Of a stretch of 6,789 nt of DNA, positions 1 to 5,495 are shown piece by piece. The notes beneath the pieces were generated by a model that ran no database searches, was not told where the DNA came from, and saw nothing but the letters and a program-made list of their open reading frames with translations. This DNA comes from an uncultured Bacteroidales bacterium. Its GTDB lineage: Bacteria; Bacteroidota; Bacteroidia; Bacteroidales; Paludibacteraceae. Location of the stretch: assembly GCA_937915765.1 (NCBI GenBank), contig CALGHE010000134.1:1-6789 (forward strand). Direction: 5' to 3'. Made by a program: the position numbers and the translations under genes. Within the stretch, counting starts at the first letter, position 1. Every line of letters starts with the position of its first letter.

Positions 1-436
1 CAATCTGAGCCGGAAGAGCCAGCATCAGCACAGTCGAGAAGAGCGGAGCCGTGCCACCCGGAATATATAGACCAACCTTTTCGATAGGCAAAGCCTTCTG
101 CCAGCAAGTCACGCCCGGCATAGTCTCCACCTTCGGCAGGTCATGCTTCTGAGCCGCATGAAACGCCTCTATATTCTTTTTAGCAAGAAGGATGGCGCTC
201 TTCAGTTCGTCTGACACAATCTTTTCAGCCTCAACAATTTCCGCCTCAGTCACACGCAACGCGTCGAGAGCAACCTTATCGAACTTCAGCTCATACTCCT
301 TAATCGCCTCGTCGCCACGCAGACGCACATCATTCAGCACCCCCCTCACAAGGTCGAACAAGCTTGTGTTGTCAATAGCCGGACGAGCAAGAATCGACGC
401 CCAATCGTCCTTCTTCGGATAACGTATTATCTGCAT
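1..436 (-). CDS. hisD: Histidinol dehydrogenase, N-terminal part (cut by window edge)
   Basis: HisD is a zinc enzyme that oxidises L-histidinol to L-histidine in two NAD-dependent steps, the last reactions of histidine synthesis in the cytoplasm. Translation from the ATG at 436 gives 145 residues beginning MQIIRYPKKDDW and staying open to the left edge. The family-diagnostic stretch VGLYIPGGTAPLFSTVLM lies at residues 121-138, preceded by the usual helical N-terminal region and the PGVTCWQ segment (107-113). The catalytic Glu/His pair and the zinc ligands would lie in the missing two thirds, so activity cannot be judged. The start lies 21 bp after the hisG stop codon with no promoter or terminator between, so the two genes are surely co-transcribed. 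No SD precedes the ATG, as expected in Bacteroidota. The identification is very secure; only the outcome beyond the edge is unknown. Confidence 0.96.
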   Translation of the reverse strand, partial: MQIIRYPKKDDWASILARPAIDNTSLFDLVRGVLNDVRLRGDEAIKEYELKFDKVALDALRVTEAEIVEAEKIVSDELKSAILLAKKNIEAFHAAQKHDLPKVETMPGVTCWQKALPIEKVGLYIPGGTAPLFSTVLMLALPAQI

Positions 437-457
437 AACAGAAAAATATTTTACAGA

Positions 458-1309
458 TTACAGAATCATCTTTTCAATCGGAACAACAAGGATGCCTTCA
501 GCTCCGAGCGCCTTCAGCTGGCTTATGATGTCCCAGAAAGTCTTTTCCTCAATCACAGAGTGCATAGACGACCACCCCTCCGCAGCAAGCGGAGTGACAG
601 TAGGAGCCTTCATGCCCGGAAGCAATTTGCGCACATCGTCAATCTTGTCGTTAGGAATATTCAGGATGATATATTTCTTGCCTTCTGCGTTTTTGTACGA
701 GTCGAAACGGAAAAGAAGCTCGTTAAGGATAGCACGTTTGTCGTCAGACAAGTTCTTGTTGCCAATCATCAGAGCCTCGGACTTCATCACGACCTCAACC
801 TCCTTCAGGTTATTGCTCACCAACGTGCCGCCCGAACTTACGATATCAAAGATACAGTCCGCAAGACCGATACCTGGCGCAATTTCCACAGAGCCTGTGA
901 TTACGTGAATCTCCGCATCTATGTTGTTTTTCTTCAAGAAATCCTTAAGAATTTCAGGGTACGAAGTTGCGATTTTCTTCCCGTTGAACCATTCAACACC
1001 CTTGTAATCAATTGCTTTAGGGATAGCCAAAGACAATCTGCACTTGCTAAAGTCAAGACGTTTGATAACGTCAGCGTCCTCACCTTTCTCCACAAACTCG
1101 TTTTCGCCAACCACGCCAACATCCGCAATGCCGCTTGCCACCGCCTGAGGAATATCATCATCCCTCAAATACAAAATCTCCACAGGGAAATTCTTCGCCT
1201 GCACCAGCAAAGTTCTCTTTCCGGACTCTATTTTAATGCTCGATTCCGTGAGCATCGTCATTGTCTCTTCATAAAGTCGGCCCTTGGCCTGAACTGCAAT
1301 TCTAAGCAT
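458..1309 (-). CDS. hisG: ATP phosphoribosyltransferase, long (HisG-L) form
   Basis: HisG condenses ATP with PRPP, the first committed step of histidine synthesis. At 283 residues this is the long, hexameric type that carries its own regulatory domain and does not need HisZ. The N-terminal catalytic part starts MLRIAVQAKGRLYEET and includes DDIPQAVASGIADVGVVGE (51-69). The phosphate/PRPP-binding loop is DIVSSGGTL (155-163), inside the G-x-ADC-x-FDIVSSGGTL block. The C-terminal ACT/PII-like histidine-binding domain runs from about 208 to 281 and contains LLPGMKAPTVTPL (229-241) and AEGILVVPIEKM (270-281). Feedback inhibition by histidine is expected from the family. The gene lies 98 bp after the thioesterase and 21 bp before hisD, all in the same direction. 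That 98-bp gap shows no terminator and no convincing promoter. Control at two levels is likely: allosteric here, and transcriptional through the attenuator at 1904-2030. Confidence 0.97.
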   Translation of the reverse strand: MLRIAVQAKGRLYEETMTMLTESSIKIESGKRTLLVQAKNFPVEILYLRDDDIPQAVASGIADVGVVGENEFVEKGEDADVIKRLDFSKCRLSLAIPKAIDYKGVEWFNGKKIATSYPEILKDFLKKNNIDAEIHVITGSVEIAPGIGLADCIFDIVSSGGTLVSNNLKEVEVVMKSEALMIGNKNLSDDKRAILNELLFRFDSYKNAEGKKYIILNIPNDKIDDVRKLLPGMKAPTVTPLAAEGWSSMHSVIEEKTFWDIISQLKALGAEGILVVPIEKMIL

Positions 1310-1408
1310 AATTTATAATGTTTTATTATTATCAATTTGAGTCAATTCCTTATAAATAACGTTCTGAGAATTTCACCTTCTGAAATCCGTTAAAAAACAC
1401 AGCCGGCA

Positions 1409-1882
1409 TCAATCCTCGTACTCGAAATCCTTGTAATGGAACTTTTCTATCGCCACGCTCTGCGGGAACGTGAAATAGAAAATCTCCGCCTTAGAGCAAA
1501 GTTCGCCGTCCTTGTTGGTTATAGTAACATCAACAACCGCAATGTTCCTCATCATACGGTTAAGACGACCGCGAATTGTAAGTTTCTGCCCTTCAACCAA
1601 GTCTATGTTTTTTTGGAAACGAGTATCCATACGCGAAGTCACAGCACTTGTTTTAAGCGAATGATGCACAACCCACCCGCCGATTTCGTCCATCAGCGTG
1701 CTCTGAATTCCTCCGTGAAGAGTTCCTACCCAACTCTGAAAATGCAACTTCGGTTCCCAAAAGCAGACAATGTCCTCGCCATCTTCGTAAAACTCCATCT
1801 GCAAACCGTGCGGATTATGCCCCGCGCATGCGAAACACTGAAAACCTTCAATGTCGATCCATGGATTTTTAAGCTTCCTCAT
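1409..1882 (-). CDS. PaaI-like hotdog-fold acyl-CoA thioesterase, first gene of the his operon
   Basis: This is a 157-residue single-domain hotdog protein of the PaaI/YigI thioesterase group. Such enzymes hydrolyse acyl-CoA thioesters in the cytoplasm; the substrate here cannot be read from the sequence. The N-terminus has the Cys-rich CFACAGHNPHGL (16-27), typical of Bacteroidales members whose family form is CF-x-C-x-x-x-NP-x-GL. The core signature LHGGIQSTLMDEIGGW (55-70) contains the HGG motif that orders the catalytic water and the acidic pair D65/E66 on the central helix. A second conserved strand pair, VTSRMDTRFQKNI and NKDGELCSKAEIFYFTFP, completes the fold. The ATG has no SD and follows the attenuator U-tract by only 21 bp, so this is the first gene exposed to histidine attenuation. 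hisG follows 98 bp downstream in the same direction. No step of the known histidine pathway needs a thioesterase, so its role in this operon is unexplained. Confidence 0.9.
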   Translation of the reverse strand: MRKLKNPWIDIEGFQCFACAGHNPHGLQMEFYEDGEDIVCFWEPKLHFQSWVGTLHGGIQSTLMDEIGGWVVHHSLKTSAVTSRMDTRFQKNIDLVEGQKLTIRGRLNRMMRNIAVVDVTITNKDGELCSKAEIFYFTFPQSVAIEKFHYKDFEYED

Positions 1883-1903
1883 AAAACAATTTTTTATTTT
1901 AGC

Positions 1904-1935
1904 AAAAAAGGCTCACCAAAACCTTGGCAAGCCCT
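1904..1935 (-). terminator. Intrinsic terminator of the his attenuator
   Basis: On the minus strand, GGCTTGCCAA (1933-1924) and TTGGTGAGCC (1919-1910) form a continuous 10-bp stem with two G-U pairs. The tetraloop is GGTT, and six T residues (1909-1904) follow directly. The base can be extended by G1934-T1909 and A1935-T1908. It lies between the leader-peptide stop and the thioesterase start, where a terminator makes sense only as a conditional one. It would also stop read-through from the helicase gene upstream. Confidence 0.9.
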
Positions 1936-1967
1936 ATATTAAACGCACAACACACTGCTCACCGTCA

Positions 1968-2015
1968 TTAACGCTGAATGTGATGAATATGATGTGTGTA
2001 TGTTACGATGTTCAT
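1968..2015 (-). CDS. hisL: Histidine-rich leader peptide of the his attenuator
   Basis: This short ORF encodes MNIVTYTHHIHHIQR and stops with TAA. Four of its 15 codons are His (CAT CAT, then CAT CAC), arranged as HHIHH. It plays the role of enteric HisL, where charged tRNA-His supply sets ribosome progress, but it shares no obvious alignment with that seven-His peptide. Three things support it as real: a strong SD (AAAGGAGA) six bases before the ATG, a promoter box just upstream, and a terminator/antiterminator pair just downstream whose geometry fits stalling at codons 8-12. The symbol is given by function, not homology. The peptide itself probably has no activity. Confidence 0.87.
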   Translation of the reverse strand: MNIVTYTHHIHHIQR

Positions 2016-2020
2016 AAATC

Positions 2021-2028
2021 TCTCCTTT
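2021..2028 (-). promoter_or_regulatory. Strong Shine-Dalgarno of the leader peptide
   Basis: The minus strand reads AAAGGAGA here, with six bases between the AGGAG core and the ATG at 2015. This is near the ideal SD and spacing. None of the five protein genes in the window has a recognisable SD, so this site stands out. It fixes the leader-peptide start. It lies only a few nucleotides from the inferred 5' end of the transcript. Confidence 0.8.
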
Positions 2029-2035
2029 AACGCTG

Positions 2036-2043
2036 CAAAGATA
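2036..2043 (-). promoter_or_regulatory. Bacteroidota-type -7 promoter box for the his operon
   Basis: TATCTTTG on the minus strand matches the Bacteroidota primary-sigma -7 consensus TAnnTTTG exactly. The A/T-rich spacer upstream is normal, but a clear TTTG -33 box is not visible at the expected distance; a TGTG about 18 bp upstream is the nearest candidate. Initiation would fall at about 2028-2032, leaving an unusually short 5' leader of roughly 13-17 nt before the leader-peptide ATG. The box lies about 100 bp past the helicase stop codon. Confidence 0.7.
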
Positions 2044-2144
2044 ATTAAATTATTAGAAAACACATCTTTTTCGGACAAAAATTTACTGCAAGTTTTGCAA
2101 AATAGCATCAAAATTTATAAATGTCTTGCCTTATATATTCATCT

Positions 2145-4859
2145 TTAGCTTGCAATAACGTTATTAGAAAGCATCTCAGCTATGGTTTCTACATTAATCG
2201 TATCAGCAGTAGAAATACGGCAAGGTTTCAATCCATATTTTGAAAGGATTTCATCTTTAAGTCTGTCTCTTGTTTGCTGAACTTCACTTTGATTGTGATA
2301 TCTCCAACCATCTACCTCAATTGTCATTAGCGGCCTTTTTGTTATAGAATTATAAAGCAAAAAATCTACATGAGACAATGAATTTGAAATGAAAGCAATC
2401 TCTTTGGCATCCAACCCATTAAAATCTGTCACAAGTCGGGACAATGGATAATGACATACCACGCCCCAATTTGTCATATGAATTTTGTCTATAGCTTTCA
2501 CCAAAGTCTCATACATTATATTTTCAGATATATGTTCTGATACTTTACTGCTTTTCTTTTCGTAAGCCAACCTTTCGGCCGTGTATTGTTTGTATAGAAT
2601 ATCGAATACTGAATGAATCTTACTTTCTTTCACATCGAAATTATTATACTGAATATATGATATTAATTGTGCCAAATTCGAATTTGCTGGCATATCATTT
2701 CCATTCACTACGACACATAGCTTTTTTTTAGCACGAGATATAGCCACATTCATCAAATTTGGGTCATCTGAAAAATCTGTAGGTGTATTATCTACCATAC
2801 TCATAATGATAGCGTCACATTCTCTACCTTGAAACTTATGCACCGTACTTGCAACATCTTTACCTAACACTTGGTTGATTGCTTTAGCTTGATGTCGATA
2901 AGGGGTGATGATACCGATACTGTCAAATGCAGAGAACTCGGGCATAACTTCTTTAACTATTACATCTACCTCTCGTTGATTTAAATGGCCTCGCGCATGA
3001 TTGCCAGGCACTGTTTTTATCACTTGCAAAACTTTATCCTCATTGCGATCTGTGGTCTTAGTTATAAGTTCTCCGTCATAGAACCTTTGATTGCAAAAAT
3101 CTATGATTTTAGGATGACAGCGATAATGTTCTCTTAATAAAGCGACAGGCACATTTGCAAAGACCTTAACACAAGATTGTAGAAAACTATTTGTTGTCCC
3201 CTGATATTTTTCATCTACATGATATGCTGATTGTATAGCATTCAAAGCCTGTTCTTCTTCATAGCTTACCACATTGGGCAATTGTTTATCATCGCCCACA
3301 ATCACTGCATTCATGGCACATGACAAGGACAAAGCTCCAGTTTTTATGTCGATTTGAGACGCTTCATCCATGATAAGATAATCAAAAACCATATCTTTGC
3401 TGATACATGCTTTTGCAGAATACGTCGTACTCAACACCACTGGATACTCCTGAAGAAACGCTTCTGTTTGTGGTTTTATTGTCTTGAGAGTAAATTTCTT
3501 TCGTTCTCCAGCAAAGCGTTTTGCCACTGCATTTTTCAGAGCCTTTAACGACAACTGTCTTAATTCTTCAATTCGTTCATCTATATCAATTGTTTTGAGC
3601 GAGTTCTCAATAAGAGAAAGTTCACTTCCTATTTCACGTTTTCTTGCGACATAATATGCAGCTTCCAATGCTTTGATAACAACCTGAGGTTCAGAATTCA
3701 ACAACTTGTATGTTTTGAAACCTAACGAAAGACTCCATTTCAACTTTTGTAACAAACTAATTTTTTTGCTGTTTTCTATCAAAATACCATATTGCAATCT
3801 AAATGTCATCAACTTTTTTGAATTTTTATTAGACAACCACTTATGTTCATCCGCCACATCGTTATGCATTATGTCATATTTGATTTCTTTCAGCAGAGCG
3901 TCAAGCTCTGATCTTAGCAAAGCATACTTAGACTGCCCATCAAAACCCTGAGACACATCCTTTAACGCCTGTGCAACTTGCTGTTTGACCGTGTTACCTC
4001 CTTCTCTCAACCATCTATCCATTTGAGGATACCCTCTTTGACTGGAAATAAACAACTCCTTATTCTTTACGCTTCCTAGTTTTGCCACTAAGAATCCTAA
4101 TCCTCTTTCTTCCAATTTTTCAGCTACGTTCTCTACTGCAGAGTTATTATTAGACACTACAAGAACGCTTTTCTTAGCCATCAAAAGATTAGCAATAATA
4201 TTCAGAATCGTTTGAGTCTTCCCTGTTCCTGGAGGACCTTGTATAATGCTTACTTGATTGCCCAACGCATTTTCAACAGCTTTCTTTTGGCTGGCATTGC
4301 AACCAAAAGGATAGTATATAGTGTTGGGTATTTTATAAGTGGCAAGTTTTGTTTTATCTCCTAAATACTGCGCTAAAGGCACATTATCTCGCTTAACATC
4401 AACGATTCCGTACTGGAGGGCTAATATGTTTTCTCCATCCTCAGTCATTAAACCTGTTTCAGCCGCTAACTTTTTAAGATATTCCCACGTTGTTCCTCCA
4501 TGCTTGTCTATCGGAGTTCGTGTAATATACACATCTCCGACAAGGCTCTCTTTATAACCATTGTTGTATATAGCATAATAGTAACAATGTCTGCCGTCAT
4601 CGAATTTCAAAAGTTCTGAAACATTGGTGATATGTTTATTCTTTATGTAAAGACCTTTTTCGGCTAAATCTATTGATATGGGATTTGTTAAACACAATAG
4701 CCTTGATTTGTTATAATTAAAAATTTTCTGTGATGTTGAAAATTTAACAGTCCACAATCCATTGCTATTCTCACTTATATGAACGACTTGTTCGGTGAGA
4801 AACATTCGCTTGCCACCTTTCTTTTCCAAATCAACTATCATATATTTTCGCGGGTTCAT
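2145..4859 (-). CDS. SF1 (UPF1/DNA2-like, COG1112) helicase fused to a C-terminal PD-(D/E)XK nuclease
   Basis: This 904-residue protein is probably a cytoplasmic nucleic-acid effector, most likely in antiphage or anti-plasmid defence. Residues 1-180 form an accessory N-terminal region that I do not recognise. Helicase motifs follow in order: Q-like NASQKKAV (188-195), Walker A GPPGTGKT (208-215), motif Ia VVSNNNSAVENV (234-245), Walker B DEAS (498-501), motif III VGDDKQLP (521-528), motif IV REHYRCHP (576-583), motif V TVHKFQGRE (672-680) and motif VI NVAISRAKKK (704-713). A long helical insertion fills about 290-460. The tail (about 780-904) looks like a Vsr/DUF2726-type nuclease: D832 in SHVDFLL, E848 and D850 in TIEVDGWRYH, then RDRLKDEIL-x5-LKPCRIS. 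All key residues are present. The start ATG has an in-frame stop 14 codons upstream and no SD. Its AT content is far above that of the his and clpC genes, suggesting transfer. Helicase identity is sure, the nuclease likely, and the defence role inferred from architecture. Confidence 0.93.
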   Translation of the reverse strand: MNPRKYMIVDLEKKGGKRMFLTEQVVHISENSNGLWTVKFSTSQKIFNYNKSRLLCLTNPISIDLAEKGLYIKNKHITNVSELLKFDDGRHCYYYAIYNNGYKESLVGDVYITRTPIDKHGGTTWEYLKKLAAETGLMTEDGENILALQYGIVDVKRDNVPLAQYLGDKTKLATYKIPNTIYYPFGCNASQKKAVENALGNQVSIIQGPPGTGKTQTILNIIANLLMAKKSVLVVSNNNSAVENVAEKLEERGLGFLVAKLGSVKNKELFISSQRGYPQMDRWLREGGNTVKQQVAQALKDVSQGFDGQSKYALLRSELDALLKEIKYDIMHNDVADEHKWLSNKNSKKLMTFRLQYGILIENSKKISLLQKLKWSLSLGFKTYKLLNSEPQVVIKALEAAYYVARKREIGSELSLIENSLKTIDIDERIEELRQLSLKALKNAVAKRFAGERKKFTLKTIKPQTEAFLQEYPVVLSTTYSAKACISKDMVFDYLIMDEASQIDIKTGALSLSCAMNAVIVGDDKQLPNVVSYEEEQALNAIQSAYHVDEKYQGTTNSFLQSCVKVFANVPVALLREHYRCHPKIIDFCNQRFYDGELITKTTDRNEDKVLQVIKTVPGNHARGHLNQREVDVIVKEVMPEFSAFDSIGIITPYRHQAKAINQVLGKDVASTVHKFQGRECDAIIMSMVDNTPTDFSDDPNLMNVAISRAKKKLCVVVNGNDMPANSNLAQLISYIQYNNFDVKESKIHSVFDILYKQYTAERLAYEKKSSKVSEHISENIMYETLVKAIDKIHMTNWGVVCHYPLSRLVTDFNGLDAKEIAFISNSLSHVDFLLYNSITKRPLMTIEVDGWRYHNQSEVQQTRDRLKDEILSKYGLKPCRISTADTINVETIAEMLSNNVIAS

Positions 4860-5131
4860 TGTTTGTCAAATTCACTATTAATCCTGCAACACAATATCAA
4901 TAAAACCTTTTTAATCCTGAGCAGCAAAAGTTACTCATGACTTTGCCGTGTCAGAAAACTCACTTATCTCAGTGTTGCATAAAAAAAACAAATTTTCTAT
5001 TGACTCATAATCTAACATGGCGAAGATACAGATAAATTCCGACAAAACACACCTTTCGAAAGTATATTTCCGACACCTGTGCGTTTTGACCAAATATTGT
5101 CCTAAATAATTTGTGAAAAAACAAAAGGAAA

Positions 5132-5179
5132 TGAAGTGAACCTCAAAAGTTTTCCGTTCAACTTTTGAGGTTCGTTTCA
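5132..5179 (+). repeat. 20-bp inverted repeat forming a strong RNA hairpin
   Basis: The arms are 5132-5151 and 5160-5179 around the 8-base loop TTCCGTTC. The inner 14 bp, with arms GAACCTCAAAAGTT and AACTTTTGAGGTTC, pair perfectly. Beyond them come two G-U pairs and four further Watson-Crick pairs, so the fold is best on the plus-strand RNA; on the minus strand the two G-U positions become mismatches. No proper U-tract follows on either strand. No gene ends here, so a simple gene terminator is not obvious. It could be a terminator for an unseen small RNA, a relic of a lost gene, or a dispersed repeat. Confidence 0.75.
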
Positions 5180-5353
5180 AAATCACGGCTCTTTCTTTTA
5201 AAATTTTCTTAAGACGCAATACAGCAATCTTGAAACAACCGTCTCAATGCGCTTTTTCATCATTCCTCATAAAATTTGGTATAATTGTTGAAGTATATGT
5301 AACGTAGCGTGCTCAAAGAGACGCAAAAGTGCAAGCAAAGTTCTTTTTTTGAG

Positions 5354-5361
5354 TATATTTG
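5354..5361 (+). promoter_or_regulatory. Bacteroidota-type -7 promoter box for clpC
   Basis: TATATTTG followed by CAC matches the TAnnTTTG consensus exactly. No clear TTTG -33 box is visible about 20 bp upstream. Starting near 5367, the clpC leader would be about 130 nt. A TATAAT at 5280-5285, preceded by TTTGG, is an alternative of the enteric type but is less likely in this phylum. Confidence 0.55.
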
Positions 5362-5495
5362 CACACTGAAACACTGCCGTGCTCCGATTTTGCATTTAAC
5401 ACGGACACTGCCAAAAATGCAGACTTTTTACGCGTTTGCGACAAATTGTCAGCGTTGTATTTTTCATTTTAATAGAAAAAAAGAAAAAAAATTAT

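Larger units (their letters stand above)
1904..2030 (-). promoter_or_regulatory. His operon leader RNA with ribosome-mediated attenuator
   Basis: The roughly 127-nt leader (transcription assumed to begin near 2030) has all parts of a classical amino-acid attenuator. In transcript order these are a His-rich leader ORF (2015-1968), arm 2 GGTGAGC (1963-1957), arm 3 GCTTGCC (1932-1926) and arm 4 GGTGAGCC (1917-1910). Arms 2 and 4 share the same seven bases, so each can pair with arm 3: 2:3 makes the antiterminator (7 bp, two G-U) and 3:4 makes the terminator. A possible 1:2-type pause stem pairs ACACAC (1999-1994, in the Thr/His codons) with GTGTGT (1955-1950). Ribosomes stalled on His codons leave arm 2 free, giving readthrough. 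A ribosome reaching the stop codon, 4 nt before arm 2, would cover arm 2, giving termination. The pairing was found by eye; the mechanism is inferred from the enteric his and trp models. Confidence 0.88.
4860..5495. other. Divergent intergenic region between the helicase-nuclease and clpC
   Basis: I see no convincing gene in these 636 bp. Possible short reading frames have no recognisable motif, and one of them crosses the inverted repeat. The features noted are the 20-bp inverted repeat (5132-5179), the clpC promoter box (5354-5361), and a near-match to the -7 box on the minus strand, TAACTTTTG (4933-4925, one base too long), which could serve the helicase with a leader of about 60 nt. The stretch between that box and clpC also has a 9-bp stem (arms 5389-5397 and 5415-5423, one G-U pair) and the palindrome GACAAATTGTC (5440-5450). 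No tRNA fold, CIRCE element or transposon end was found. Confidence 0.7.

Noticed and set aside
560..1318. 252-codon open frame on the plus strand opposite hisG
   Set aside because: It is the antisense shadow of a clearly conserved hisG and has no recognisable domain.
1368..1388. 7-bp stem (GGATTTC with GAAATTC) between the thioesterase and hisG
   Set aside because: It has one G-U pair and a 7-base loop, with no T-tract on the minus strand, so it is too weak to be called a terminator or second attenuator.
1436..1942. 168-codon open frame on the plus strand
   Set aside because: Antisense to the thioesterase and running through the attenuator terminator; no family features.
2089..2099. TTTTGCAAAA palindrome after the helicase stop, considered as its terminator
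   Set aside because: It is self-complementary without a loop and lacks a following T-tract, so no terminator for the helicase can be supported.
5037..5075. Direct repeat TTCCGACA (5037-5044 and 5068-5075)
   Set aside because: Two short copies 31 bases apart with no third unit; not enough for a CRISPR, an iteron or an operator.
4935..5219. 94-codon open frame on the minus strand upstream of the helicase
   Set aside because: No SD or promoter box, an unusual Cys/Phe-rich composition, and it runs straight across the 20-bp inverted repeat; no motif suggests a real protein.
5371..5412. Direct repeat ACACTGCC (5371-5378 and 5405-5412)
   Set aside because: Only two 8-base copies in an A/C-rich stretch, with no symmetry or spacing that suggests a binding site.
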